A stretch of 64,000 nucleotides of DNA from Dyadobacter frigoris (GTDB lineage: Bacteria; Bacteroidota; Bacteroidia; Cytophagales; Spirosomataceae): contig NZ_SZVO01000007.1 of NCBI RefSeq assembly GCF_005280585.1, forward strand, positions 310,001-374,000, written 5' to 3'. The notes below the pieces were generated by a model, which was given only the letters and a program-made list of their open reading frames with translations, was not told the DNA's origin and made no database searches. Of this stretch, positions 33,896 through 43,139 are shown in pieces; within the stretch, counting starts at the first letter, position 1, and the number at the start of each line of letters is the position of its first letter. The translations under genes were made by a program, and so were the position numbers.

Positions 33896-36283
33896 ATGAG
33901 AGATAAAAAACCAAACAAAGAATTTAAAGAAAATAAGACAGTTAATGCGCCGCATAATATTGTATCCTATATTGATAATCTGAAAGCAGATATTGCGGCA
34001 TTTTTCGACCTGAACAGTGAACATTCATTTCGTCCTTTTGACGTACATGGACATTTTGGTGTGGAAGATCGAAAAGTACGGGCACTTTTTAATGAAATCC
34101 TTCATGAACTTCAGGAAGCCGGACGTATCATTTCAAACGCAGATGGTACTTTTTCCGCTTCTCCCAACAAACCACAGGTAGATCCAGGTTTAATAGGCCG
34201 TGTCGACCGTGTGAACAAAGGTTTTGCTTTTGTGATCATCGAAGGTCGAGAAGATGATATATATGTGGAAACCGAATTGCTCAACGGCGCCTGGGATGGT
34301 GATATCGTGAAGGTTCAGATTCTTTCCAAATCAGGAAGAAGACAACAAACGAGCCGTGGAGATTCCGGAAAAACCAGAGTGGAAGGCCGTGTAGTTGAAA
34401 TCGTTGAAAGATCACAAAGAGAAATCGTTGGAATCATTGAGGTGTGGCCGAAATATGCTGTGGTTCAGCCTGATCATAAAAAATTATTTGACCCGATTTT
34501 CCTCGAACCGGAACATCTTCATGGTGCTTCGAATGGCGATAAAGTAATTATAAAAATGACCACCTGGCCAACAAGAACGCGTCAGCCGGAGGGAGAAGTT
34601 GTGCATGTTTTAGGACAAGCGGGAGAGAATGATGTAGAAATGCACGCGATCCTGGCTGAATTTGGCTTGCCCTACGAATTCCCTGAATCGGTTGAAAAAG
34701 AGGCGCAGAAAATTCCGGATGTTATTCCAAAAGAGGAAATTTTGAAGCGTCGTGACATGCGTGCAACTTTAACATTTACGATTGACCCTGCTGATGCGAA
34801 GGATTTTGATGACGCGCTTTCGGTGCGTTATCTGGACGAGGGTAATGTGGAGGTTGGTGTGCATATCGCTGACGTGTCACATTATGTACGTCCGGGAACG
34901 GAGCTTGAAAAAGAAGCTAATCGTCGCGCAACTTCGGTATATCTTGTCGACCGGACGGTGCCGATGCTTCCGGAAAAATTGTCCAATAATCTTTGTTCAC
35001 TCCGTCCAAATGAGGATAGGCTGGCTTTTTCAGCTGTTTTTGAGTTGAGCCCGAAAGGCAAAATTTTGAAAGAATGGTTTGGAAGAACGGTAATCCATTC
35101 GGAACGCCGCTATTCATATGAAGAAGCCCAGCAGGTTTTGGATACGAAAGAAGGAGATTATCCAAATGAATTAACGTTGCTGAACAGCATCGCGAAAATA
35201 CTAAGGAAAGAACGCTTTAAAAATGGGGCCATCAATTTCGAAACGGCCGAAGTACGTTTCCGTCTGGATGAAAATGGAAAACCCTTAGGTGTTTACCAAA
35301 AAGAACGCCACGATTCGCACAAGCTGATTGAAGAATTTATGCTTTTAGCGAATAAACGTGTGGCGGAATTTGTCTATTCTCTTTCCAAAGGCCCTACGAA
35401 AAATACGATGGTCTATCGTGTTCACGAAGCACCGGATCCGGATCGTTTGAAAACCTTTGCTTCATTTGTTGCCAAACTTGGTCATAAACTGGAAGTGGAT
35501 GATGAAAAGCAAATCGCGAAATCCATGAACAGTATGCTTCATGAAGTCGAAGGAAAACCGGAACAAAACCTGATCGAATCTTTGGCCGTAAGAACAATGG
35601 CAAAGGCAAGATACAGCGTTGAAGATCTGGGGCATTTTGGATTGGCTTTCAAACGTTACACGCATTTTACCTCCCCAATCCGTCGATATCCGGATGTAAT
35701 GGCGCATCGATTATTGCAGCATTATCTGAACGGCGGAGAATCGGTGAACAGCGAAACCTACGAAAGTGCCTGCAAACATTCGTCCGAACGCGAAAGATTA
35801 GCGTCTGACGCAGAACGTGCTTCGATCAAATACAAACAGGTTGAATTCATGAGCACGATGGACAAGGATCGTGTTTTCGATGGCATCATCACCGGCGTGA
35901 CCGAATTCGGGATTTTTGTTGAAATCACAGAAACGGCTTCGGAAGGATTGGTGAGGATGAATGACTTAGGTGATGATTATTACGAACACGATAAAGATAA
36001 TTACCGTCTGATAGGCCAGCGTACCAAAAAGATTTACACGTTTGGAGATGCTGTGAAAGTACAGGTAAAAGATACGAATCTGGCGCGCAGAAGTATGGAT
36101 TTGTATTTGGCTGGTAATACAACATCATCGATTCGTTCACGAAATGGTGGTGGATTTGATGAGAAAAGTGGGAGAAGTTCTCGTGGATCGTCTTCACGGG
36201 ATTCTGGAAAACCAGCATCTTCGAGGAGAAGCAAGCCTTCAGCGGCTGCACCAAAAGATAAGCAGCGGAGAAAAAGGAGATAG
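33896..36283 (+). CDS. rnr: Ribonuclease R
   Basis: RNase R degrades structured RNA from the 3' end without a separate helicase. The 795-residue protein has an N-terminal helix-turn-helix and cold-shock domains (about 1-290), the RNB catalytic domain starting with TFTIDPADAKDFDDALSV (near residue 292, the Mg ligands), a C-terminal S1 domain (about 655-735; DRVFDGIITGVTEFGIFVEI) and a basic Ser/Arg/Lys-rich tail (748-795) typical of Bacteroidota versions. It lies at the end of the lipB run and its stop abuts the convergent small gene. Confidence 0.96.
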   Translation: MRDKKPNKEFKENKTVNAPHNIVSYIDNLKADIAAFFDLNSEHSFRPFDVHGHFGVEDRKVRALFNEILHELQEAGRIISNADGTFSASPNKPQVDPGLIGRVDRVNKGFAFVIIEGREDDIYVETELLNGAWDGDIVKVQILSKSGRRQQTSRGDSGKTRVEGRVVEIVERSQREIVGIIEVWPKYAVVQPDHKKLFDPIFLEPEHLHGASNGDKVIIKMTTWPTRTRQPEGEVVHVLGQAGENDVEMHAILAEFGLPYEFPESVEKEAQKIPDVIPKEEILKRRDMRATLTFTIDPADAKDFDDALSVRYLDEGNVEVGVHIADVSHYVRPGTELEKEANRRATSVYLVDRTVPMLPEKLSNNLCSLRPNEDRLAFSAVFELSPKGKILKEWFGRTVIHSERRYSYEEAQQVLDTKEGDYPNELTLLNSIAKILRKERFKNGAINFETAEVRFRLDENGKPLGVYQKERHDSHKLIEEFMLLANKRVAEFVYSLSKGPTKNTMVYRVHEAPDPDRLKTFASFVAKLGHKLEVDDEKQIAKSMNSMLHEVEGKPEQNLIESLAVRTMAKARYSVEDLGHFGLAFKRYTHFTSPIRRYPDVMAHRLLQHYLNGGESVNSETYESACKHSSERERLASDAERASIKYKQVEFMSTMDKDRVFDGIITGVTEFGIFVEITETASEGLVRMNDLGDDYYEHDKDNYRLIGQRTKKIYTFGDAVKVQVKDTNLARRSMDLYLAGNTTSSIRSRNGGGFDEKSGRSSRGSSSRDSGKPASSRRSKPSAAAPKDKQRRKRR

Positions 36284-36508
36284 TCAGGCAGGGGGTTTTT
36301 CTTTGACCGTTTGGTGTAAAGTCTTTACTCTTTCTGATAAATTCAAAACTCCATTTTGCAAAAGTTGGTTAAGAATTTCAGGAGAAATTTCACTTGAATT
36401 TTTAGCCAGCTCCTTCCAAAACTGCGCCTTTTCTTCTTCGGTTTCCAAAGTTGAAAAGCGATTGAAAGCTTCCTGCAATAATTCCGGCACTAGTGGTTCT
36501 TGCTTCAT
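36284..36508 (-). CDS. Small unknown protein
   Basis: From ATG 36508 the product has 74 residues, begins MKQEPLVPELLQEAFNRF, and appears mostly helical (KAQFWKELAKNSSEISPEIL). No family is recognised. The stop lies immediately next to the stop of rnr on the opposite strand, so neither gene has room for its own terminator. It could be a real small helical protein or a coincidental frame; the codon choices and amphipathic pattern favour a real one. The alternative start at 36523 adds five residues. Confidence 0.55.
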   Translation of the reverse strand: MKQEPLVPELLQEAFNRFSTLETEEEKAQFWKELAKNSSEISPEILNQLLQNGVLNLSERVKTLHQTVKEKPPA

Positions 36509-36524
36509 AGTTTTGAATTTCATC

Positions 36525-36645
36525 GCCCTGTAAGGGCGTCCTGTTTATAGCCAGAAAGTATCTCGGCATCAATATAACTCCTTTTGGAGTTTCCTGAAAA
36601 TAGCAGGAGGCTCTATGGAGCCTGTATAGATCAATCTTAAATTCT
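36525..36645. repeat. Palindromic repeat block, single copy
   Basis: Three hairpins occur in about 120 bp: CGCCCT-GTA-AGGGCG (36523-36537), AACTCC-TTTT-GGAGTT (36568-36583) and AGGCTC-TA-TGGAGCCT-like (36606-36620). The constant words TCCTGTTTATAGC and TCCTGAAAAT match the arrays at 30316 and 53694, but every stem differs in sequence. Confidence 0.65.
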
Positions 36646-36703
36646 TGATTTATCAAGTAGGAAACTCCAAACGCCACCTTTTCGAAACAAACGATATTCC
36701 ATT

Positions 36704-37597
36704 ATGTCCAAATTCTGCAAGTTTATATCTCTTTTCCTTTTACTTTCCTACACCACCTTCGCCCAAAATAATCCTGAAAAAGAAGAGTGGCAGTCTTTAT
36801 TTAATGGGAAAGACCTGAAAAACTGGGATATTAAAATTGCAGGACATAAGGTTAATGACAATTATAAAAATACCTTCATCGTAGAAGATGGCATGATCCG
36901 GGTGAATTATAAGGAATACAAAACTTTTACCACGGAATATGGCCATATGTATTATTACAAGCCGTTTTCTCATTACCGCCTACGCCTGAAATATCGTTTC
37001 ACCGGAAATCAGGTCCCAGGCGGCGCTTCCTGGAATGTCCGTAACAGCGGTATCATGTTGCATTCCCAATCTGCTGCCAGTTTAGGCCTTGATCAGGATT
37101 TTCCGGTTTCACTGGAAATGCAATATCTGGGAGGATTAAATGCCGGAGAACGTACCACAGGAAATCTCTGCACACCGGGTACCATCGTTGAGGTTAACGG
37201 GAAAATCGATCAGGCACATTGTATTAACTCCACTTCAAAAACCTACGATGGCGATCAATGGGTTTCTGCCGAAGCAATTGTTCTGGGCGATTCTATCGTT
37301 CATCATATCATCAACGGCGATGTTGTTTTCACATTTACCAAACCAAAAATCGGCGGCGGTTATGTGGGCAAAGACCATGATTTTAAAGCCGGACATTTTA
37401 GTAATGCTGAAGAGTGGATCAAAAAAGACGGTACGCCGTTAACGAGTGGTTATATCGCATTACAGGCAGAAAGTCACCCGATTGATTTTAAAGATATTGA
37501 AATACTAAACCTGCAAGGCTGCATGGATCCGAAAGCTTCCAACTACAAATCATACTACCAATCTGCGGATAACAAAAGCTGTAAATACAAGAAATAA
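36704..37597 (+). CDS. DUF1080 family secreted protein (3-keto-disaccharide hydrolase)
   Basis: A 297-residue exported protein with a Sec signal peptide (residues 1-20, ending TTFAQ). The body is the concanavalin-like DUF1080 domain (EEWQSLFNGKDLKNWDIKI, GGYVGKDHDFKAG, YIALQAESHPIDFKDIEIL). Members are linked to cleavage of 3-ketoglycosides. The last 30 residues (GCMDPKASNYKSYY, then SCKY) resemble a Cys-paired repeat used on Bacteroidota surface proteins. A monocistronic gene flanked by repeats and gldG. Substrate unknown. Confidence 0.88.
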   Translation: MSKFCKFISLFLLLSYTTFAQNNPEKEEWQSLFNGKDLKNWDIKIAGHKVNDNYKNTFIVEDGMIRVNYKEYKTFTTEYGHMYYYKPFSHYRLRLKYRFTGNQVPGGASWNVRNSGIMLHSQSAASLGLDQDFPVSLEMQYLGGLNAGERTTGNLCTPGTIVEVNGKIDQAHCINSTSKTYDGDQWVSAEAIVLGDSIVHHIINGDVVFTFTKPKIGGGYVGKDHDFKAGHFSNAEEWIKKDGTPLTSGYIALQAESHPIDFKDIEILNLQGCMDPKASNYKSYYQSADNKSCKYKK

Positions 37598-37661
37598 CAG
37601 CCTGCCGCAATAACTCCGTATAGTTTTTATATTTTTGCTAAAAAACGGGCGTTACTGCTTC

Positions 37662-39314
37662 ATGAAGAAAACAATTTTAAGGTTCTTATTCGTATTGATT
37701 ATTCTGGCCGGAGTTAACTGGCTGGCTTCTTTGTTCTTTTTCCGCTGGGATTTAACAGAAGATAAGCGATATACCATTTCGGACGCGACCAAGCGGCTGT
37801 TGAGCAATTTGGATAAAAACGTGATTGTCAACGTTTATCTTTCCGGTGAATTTCCTCCTGGTTTTGAGCGTCTGGAAAGTGCTACCCGCGAAACACTCGA
37901 AGAATTTAAAACCTATTCCAACGGACATTTATCCTTCCAGTTTTCAGATCCGTCTGATGCGGCAAGTGAAGATGAAAGGAAAAAACAATATCAGAATCTG
38001 GTAGATCGTGGCTTAACACCGACTAATCTTTTCGCCAATGAAGATGGAAAACGTACAGAAAAACTAATTTTTCCGGGGGCCATTGTTCAGGCTGATACGC
38101 TTGCGATTCCTGTCCAGCTCTTAAAAGGAAATAAAAGCAGTACTCCCGAAGAACAATTGAATCAATCTTACGAAAACGTGGAATTCCAATTGGCTTCTGC
38201 GATTCGCGTGCTTGATAATCCTGCAAAAAAGAAAGTGGGCTTACTTGTGAATCATACACAAAAACTTCCGCCGGCCAGACTAAGCGATCTCATCGCGACG
38301 ATGCAGCAAAGTTATGATGTTTTTATGGTCGTTAATGATCCGGAAACCTACGAAGGACTTGACGCTTTAATGATTTTGAAACCGGATGTTCCCTTTTCCG
38401 AGGAAGAAAAATACAAACTGGATCAATATGTAATCGGCGGCGGCAAAGCGCTTTTTTTTGTTGACGGAGCGAAAGTGGATAGCGTAAGTCTGGAAGGAAA
38501 TTACGTACAACCACTTGATTTAAACCTGAACGACCTATTTTTCCGTTGGGGAGCCAGGATCAATAACAATCTTGTCAAGGATTTGAATTGCGCAACGATT
38601 CCAATGAATATTGGAAATATGGGCGATAAACCCGAGATCAAAGCAGTTCCATGGCGGTTTTTTCCTCTTTTGAATAATTTCGGCCCAAGCCCGATCACCA
38701 GAAATACGGATGCCGTTTATTCGCGTTTCCTAAGTTCTCTGGACACAGTGGGTGGTGCACCGGGTATTCAAAAAATCCCACTTTTGATGACTTCTCCTTA
38801 TACCAATCTGGTTAATACGCCTGCTTTGGTTGGCTATAATGAAGCACGTCAGCAGCCTGATCCTGCTGAGTACAAAGGAGGTGTGAAATTAGCCGCAGTT
38901 CTTTTGGAAGGGACTTTTAATTCGCTTTTCGAAAACAGGATTTTACCAAACGATCCGCGTTCCAAGACTTTTAAGCCGACGGGGCAGGGGAAAATCATTA
39001 TCTGCGCAGACGGCGATGTTGTGGTTAATGATTATGACTACCGCAGAAATACGCCGCTTCCGCTCGGTTATGACCGTGCTTCGAGCAATATTTTCGGCAA
39101 TAAAGATTTCGTCATGCATGCCCTGGACTACATGACAGACGAAAATGGAATCATCAATTCACGCAGCAAACAGATCAGCATTCGTGCTTTGGATAAAATT
39201 GCAGTGCATAAAGACAAGAAATTCTGGCAGGCACTGAATCTTCTTTTACCCCTGGTTATTCTTGGCATCTTCGGAGCAATCCGTTACTATATCCGCAAGC
39301 GCAAATTCGCTTAA
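37662..39314 (+). CDS. gldG: Gliding motility ABC-transporter component GldG
   Basis: GldG, with GldA and GldF, forms an ABC transporter needed for gliding and type IX secretion in Flavobacteria. From ATG 37662 it has 550 residues with an N-terminal membrane segment (about 5-25), RWDLTEDKRYTISDATKRLLSNLD, the ABC_transp_aux/DUF4350-like periplasmic body, and a C-terminal anchor (about 525-545; LNLLLPLVILGIFGAIRYYIRKRK). gldF, usually immediately upstream, is not present; the upstream gene encodes DUF1080. An in-frame start nine codons earlier is possible. A terminator follows. Confidence 0.9.
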   Translation: MKKTILRFLFVLIILAGVNWLASLFFFRWDLTEDKRYTISDATKRLLSNLDKNVIVNVYLSGEFPPGFERLESATRETLEEFKTYSNGHLSFQFSDPSDAASEDERKKQYQNLVDRGLTPTNLFANEDGKRTEKLIFPGAIVQADTLAIPVQLLKGNKSSTPEEQLNQSYENVEFQLASAIRVLDNPAKKKVGLLVNHTQKLPPARLSDLIATMQQSYDVFMVVNDPETYEGLDALMILKPDVPFSEEEKYKLDQYVIGGGKALFFVDGAKVDSVSLEGNYVQPLDLNLNDLFFRWGARINNNLVKDLNCATIPMNIGNMGDKPEIKAVPWRFFPLLNNFGPSPITRNTDAVYSRFLSSLDTVGGAPGIQKIPLLMTSPYTNLVNTPALVGYNEARQQPDPAEYKGGVKLAAVLLEGTFNSLFENRILPNDPRSKTFKPTGQGKIIICADGDVVVNDYDYRRNTPLPLGYDRASSNIFGNKDFVMHALDYMTDENGIINSRSKQISIRALDKIAVHKDKKFWQALNLLLPLVILGIFGAIRYYIRKRKFA

Positions 39315-39359
39315 TAATAAAGCGGCGGAGTACATTTTTTTTCTTACTTTTGTTCCCTA

Positions 39360-39393
39360 CCAGACAGATTTAAAGATCTGCCTGGGTTTTTTA
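39360..39393 (+). terminator. Terminator after gldG
   Basis: CCAGACAGAT (39360-39369) pairs with ATCTGCCTGG (39376-39385), with one mismatch, followed by GTTTTTT. It precedes dnaN by about 30 nt. Confidence 0.7.
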
Positions 39394-39425
39394 TATTTTT
39401 TAATTAACCACTTCCGTCACGAATT

Positions 39426-40550
39426 ATGAAGTTTGTCGTTTCGTCATCGGTACTGCTCAAGCAACTGTCTGCAATTAATGGTGTCGTTTCAACGAACCCT
39501 ATCGTACCTATATTAGAAAATTTTTTACTTTCCCTGGAAGGTAATCGCTTAACGGTTACTGCATCTGATTTGCAGACCGTTATGATTACTGAAATCGAAG
39601 TAGAATCTACCGAAAAAGGCGCTATCGCCGTTCCTGCAAAACTTTTGCTGGATACATTACGCGGCCTTCCTGAGCAGCCTATCACGCTTCAGGTTAACAG
39701 CGAAACTTTCGGAACAGAAATTATCTCAGACAATGGACGTTATAAATTGTCTGGCGAAAACCCGATCGATTTCCCAAAAACGCCGTCTGTAAACCGTGGA
39801 CAATCTGTTGATCTGTCTTCTTCCGCTTTGGGAGCAGCAATCGCGAACACATTGTTTGCAACCAGTACAGATGATCTTAGACCTGCGATGACAGGGGTTT
39901 TTGTTCAGATGGGTGTTGAAAATGCAACATTTGTAGCTACGGATGGCCACCGTTTGGTGCGCTACCGTCGTTCTGATATCAAATCGGATGTTGATACGTC
40001 GATGATCATTCAGCGTAAGGCTTTGAACTTGCTTAAATCTTGTCTGCCTTCTGATGATGTGCCTGTGAAAGCCGAATTTACTGCTTCAAATGCATTTTTC
40101 AGTTTTGGAAATATCCGTATGATCTGTCGTTTGATTGATGAGCGTTTCCCGGATTACGAAAATGCCATTCCTACAAACAATCCAAATACATTGACAATTG
40201 GCCGGATGGAAATTCTGAGCTCATTGCGTCGTATTTCTATTTATTCAAACCGTACTACACACCAGGTTCGCTTAAAAATGTCTTTGAATGATCTTGTGAT
40301 TTCTGCGGAAGATCTTGATTATTCAAACGAAGCAAATGAACGTTTGATGTGCGAATACAATGGCGACGATATGGAAATCGGCTTCAATGCTAAATTTCTT
40401 ATTGAGGTACTTGGAAACTTGTCCAGCAAGACGATCACATTCGAGCTTTCTGCACCAAATCGTGCCGGTTTGATTATTCCGGTTGATCAGGAAGCAAATG
40501 AAGATATATTGATGCTGGTTATGCCAGTAATGTTGAATACATACGTTTAG
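39426..40550 (+). CDS. dnaN: DNA polymerase III beta subunit (sliding clamp)
   Basis: DnaN forms the dimeric ring that tethers the replicative polymerase. The 374 residues contain three clamp domains: MKFVVSSSVLLKQLSAINGV at the start, LRPAMTGVFVQM and FVATDGHRLVRYRR in the second domain, and the C-terminal LMLVMPVMLN, which forms the partner-binding cleft. dnaN is not beside dnaA or recF in this window. The gene starts 41 nt after the gldG terminator and ends before its own terminator, so it is probably monocistronic. Confidence 0.97.
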   Translation: MKFVVSSSVLLKQLSAINGVVSTNPIVPILENFLLSLEGNRLTVTASDLQTVMITEIEVESTEKGAIAVPAKLLLDTLRGLPEQPITLQVNSETFGTEIISDNGRYKLSGENPIDFPKTPSVNRGQSVDLSSSALGAAIANTLFATSTDDLRPAMTGVFVQMGVENATFVATDGHRLVRYRRSDIKSDVDTSMIIQRKALNLLKSCLPSDDVPVKAEFTASNAFFSFGNIRMICRLIDERFPDYENAIPTNNPNTLTIGRMEILSSLRRISIYSNRTTHQVRLKMSLNDLVISAEDLDYSNEANERLMCEYNGDDMEIGFNAKFLIEVLGNLSSKTITFELSAPNRAGLIIPVDQEANEDILMLVMPVMLNTYV

Positions 40551-40610
40551 AATAAAATCAATCAAAATTCAGATATTCATTATCTTAATTTTTGTTAAAA
40601 TACTAAAAAC

Positions 40611-40642
40611 TGCCAGTAGAAATTTTCTGCTGGCATTTTTTA
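40611..40642 (+). terminator. Terminator after dnaN
   Basis: TGCCAGTAGAA (40611-40621) pairs with TTCTGCTGGCA (40625-40635), tolerating one G-U pair, and is followed by TTTTTTAT. Confidence 0.85.
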
Positions 40643-40695
40643 TTTATCTGCTAATCAATCACTTGCACCCAATTTTCATTGACTTTTCACCTAAG

Positions 40696-40767
40696 TACGA
40701 AAATAATCGTAATAGATGTTTGCAAATACGAATATTTTCGTAGACATTTGATACGAACTTAATCGTA
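40696..40767 (+). promoter_or_regulatory. Three BlaI-type operators over the blaI promoter
   Basis: Copies of TACGA-N6-TCGTA lie at 40696-40711, 40727-40742 and 40752-40767. A promoter fits among them: TTTG at 40719-40722, a 20-nt spacer, and GACATTTG at 40743-40750 (compare TAnnTTTG). The middle operator fills the spacer exactly and the third covers the start site, an arrangement expected for autorepression. Each is a perfect dyad for a dimeric winged-helix repressor, like BlaI/MecI sites but with a CG-containing half site. Confidence 0.82.
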
Positions 40768-40822
40768 GGCGACAAATTTGATCCTGCGTATTAATAATCA
40801 ATTTAATAAAAATTTATTAGCC

Positions 40823-41197
40823 ATGATAATAAAACCAACTGAATCTGAACTGGAAATTTTGAACTACTTATGGAAAGAAGGACCTTCTACCGTCAGACAA
40901 GTTCACGATTTCCTATCCGCATCCAAAGACACAGGTTATACAACGACATTAAAACTTATGCAGATTATGCATGACAAAGGCGTTTTGTACAGAACCGAAA
41001 ACGGCCGCTCTCACATTTACGTAGCACTGTTGGACGAAGAAGAAACACAGCAGGATTTGCTTGGCCGTTTTGTTGAATCAACGTTCCGGGGCTCCGCAGC
41101 CCGTTTGGTGATGCAGGCTTTGGGAAATCATTCGACGTCCCAGGAAGAATTAGATGAAATTCGTGAATTGTTAAACAACCTTGAAAACAAAAAATAG
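40823..41197 (+). CDS. BlaI/MecI-type transcriptional repressor
   Basis: A 124-residue winged-helix protein read from ATG 40823 (MIIKPTESELEILNYLWKE). TVRQVHDFLSASKDTGYTTTLKLMQIMHDKGVL is the DNA-binding core and the C-terminal helices (SQEELDEIRELLNNLENKK) dimerise it. It represses until a membrane metalloprotease signals. The partner gene starts 3 nt downstream and three likely operators lie upstream. Beta-lactam resistance is not implied; in Bacteroidota such pairs often have other signals. An in-frame start 15 codons upstream would lie within the leader and is rejected. Confidence 0.93.
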   Translation: MIIKPTESELEILNYLWKEGPSTVRQVHDFLSASKDTGYTTTLKLMQIMHDKGVLYRTENGRSHIYVALLDEEETQQDLLGRFVESTFRGSAARLVMQALGNHSTSQEELDEIRELLNNLENKK

Positions 41198-41199
41198 CC

Positions 41200-43074
41200 A
41201 TGAAATCGTTTTTCAACTTATTCTCTGATGCGCTCATTTCATCGTTCGGATGGATGCTGGTTCATTCCTTATGGCAGGGTGCTTTGCTGGTATTGATCGC
41301 CAGTATTACCCTATATCTTTTAAGAAAAAGTCCCGCGGCGGTTCGTTACAACGTAGGAATTCTGGCACTTTCCACCCAGGTTATTTCTTCTCTTGTAACA
41401 TTCTCCTATTATTACTTCAACGCTACGCCCAAGATTTTAAGCACCGCATTGAAAACCACAACGGGTAACGTAGCAGACTGGAAAACATTAACTTACGAAC
41501 TTTCCCTGACTTCCAAAGTTCAGCTTTGGCTGACTGCACATATACAGGAGCTTGTCATTTGCTGGCTTATAGGAGCTGCTGTTTTGGTAGTAAGATTTCT
41601 TGGAGGATGGATTTACACCGAATACCTTCGCCACAATTCACGGTTGGTTATGAACAAGGAATGGAGAGCGAGATTTGGTGTGTTGACGGCGAAACTGAAA
41701 GTCTATCAATCCATAGAACTTAAAGAATCTTCAAAAATCCTGACGCCCATGGTGATTGGAACGTTACAGCCGGTGGTATTAATTCCAATCGGATTATTAT
41801 TAGGTTTTCCTACGGCTCAGATTGAGGCCATTCTTGCGCATGAGCTTGCACATATTCGCCGCCATGATTATCTTATCAATATGCTGCAATCCTTCATTGA
41901 AGTCGTTTTCTTCTTCCATCCTGCACTTTGGTGGTTGTCCGAAAGAGTTCGGGTTGAACGTGAACATTGCTGTGATGATCTGGCTATTGAAGCTTGCGGA
42001 GATCGCCTTTCGTTAGCCCACGCATTGGTTGGAATTGCAGAATTTAAAACAAATCATTCATTAGCTATGGCTTTTGCTTCTAAAAAACCACTTTTATTAC
42101 AACGTGTAAAACGCGTATTGGGCGTTGCTCCCAAGTCGACCCGAATTTTTGGCGGGTTACCGGTTACGATGTTATTTATCGCTGCATTGATCGGCGTTTC
42201 TGTTTATGCTGTTGGACAGGATACTTTAAAGAAGAAAAAAGCGAAAGCCAAAACACATCAGGCTGCCTCGAGACAATCCAGAAATGTTTCAGTAAGAGAT
42301 GAAAACGGGGTAGTTGTGGATGTTGAACCCGAGATTGATATTGAAATACCCGAGATTAATGAAAACATCAATATAAACATTAATGAAGATTTTGATGAAT
42401 CGGAACTTCCGTTTATGAGTGATTCTCTTAAAAGTAAGATGAATGAATTCCATCAAAAAATGGCCGTTTTACAGAAAGAAATGGAGCCGTTACAAACCCG
42501 GATGAATGAGCTACAACTTGAAATGGAAAAACGTCAATTTGAAATGGAGCATTTTGACAGAGACCGCGAAAAAATTGATTGGAAAAAAGATAATGCTAAT
42601 GAGATCCGTCAGGGATTACTGGAAAAACGTTCTAATCTTTTGCATCCTGATGTTAAATCAAAAACAAAACTGAACGAGACTGATCTTGAAAAACAACTCG
42701 CCGATTTTGAACAACAGATCAAAGCGCAGGAACAGGTCATCACCAAACTAAATGCCGATCTCGCAAATAACCTGAAAGAAGCAGAAAAAGCAGGTGATCC
42801 TTATCGTGAGATGGAAAAAGAAATGGATCAATTGAGCGGTAAGATGGATGAAATAGGCAAGAATATGGGACTGGCTTCCTTGGGACTGAAAGATTTACAT
42901 CCTGCACCACCAAGACCAGCAAAAGCACCGAGAGCGCCGGCAGCCCCTAAGGCAGCTTCTGCCAGGAGAATTTCCGTATCAATTCCACCACCTCCGCCAC
43001 CAGCAGCTCCAAAAGCAGCACCAGTTTCTCCAAAAGCGCCATTAACTCCGCCGCCGCCGCCCGCTAAAAAATAA
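41200..43074 (+). CDS. M56-family membrane metallopeptidase (BlaR1-like)
   Basis: A 624-residue membrane sensor-protease that probably inactivates the repressor encoded 3 nt upstream. About four membrane segments lie in residues 10-330. The zinc site is AILAHELAHIRRHDY (HExxH near residue 214), followed by REHCCDDLAIE with the third ligand. After the last segment (near 315-335) comes a long extracytoplasmic region: acidic linker (EPEIDIEIPEINENINININ), coiled coil (about 405-550) and a Pro/Ala-rich tail (565-624). The penicillin-binding sensor domain of BlaR1 is absent, so the signal is not obviously a beta-lactam. Confidence 0.9.
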   Translation: MKSFFNLFSDALISSFGWMLVHSLWQGALLVLIASITLYLLRKSPAAVRYNVGILALSTQVISSLVTFSYYYFNATPKILSTALKTTTGNVADWKTLTYELSLTSKVQLWLTAHIQELVICWLIGAAVLVVRFLGGWIYTEYLRHNSRLVMNKEWRARFGVLTAKLKVYQSIELKESSKILTPMVIGTLQPVVLIPIGLLLGFPTAQIEAILAHELAHIRRHDYLINMLQSFIEVVFFFHPALWWLSERVRVEREHCCDDLAIEACGDRLSLAHALVGIAEFKTNHSLAMAFASKKPLLLQRVKRVLGVAPKSTRIFGGLPVTMLFIAALIGVSVYAVGQDTLKKKKAKAKTHQAASRQSRNVSVRDENGVVVDVEPEIDIEIPEINENINININEDFDESELPFMSDSLKSKMNEFHQKMAVLQKEMEPLQTRMNELQLEMEKRQFEMEHFDRDREKIDWKKDNANEIRQGLLEKRSNLLHPDVKSKTKLNETDLEKQLADFEQQIKAQEQVITKLNADLANNLKEAEKAGDPYREMEKEMDQLSGKMDEIGKNMGLASLGLKDLHPAPPRPAKAPRAPAAPKAASARRISVSIPPPPPPAAPKAAPVSPKAPLTPPPPPAKK

Positions 43075-43080
43075 TTAAAC

Positions 43081-43125
43081 AAAAAGCCGTTTACTGTCCT
43101 ATACGATGACGGTAAACGGCTTTTT
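43081..43125. terminator. Bidirectional terminator
   Basis: AAAAAGCCGTTTAC (43081-43094) pairs with GTAAACGGCTTTTT (43112-43125). It serves the convergent peptidase and monooxygenase genes. Confidence 0.88.
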
Positions 43126-43139
43126 AATTTCTAATAATT

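Noticed and set aside
41200..43074. Beta-lactam resistance system from the BlaI/BlaR1 likeness
   Set aside because: No beta-lactamase or penicillin-binding sensor domain is present; the likeness covers only the repressor and the protease core.
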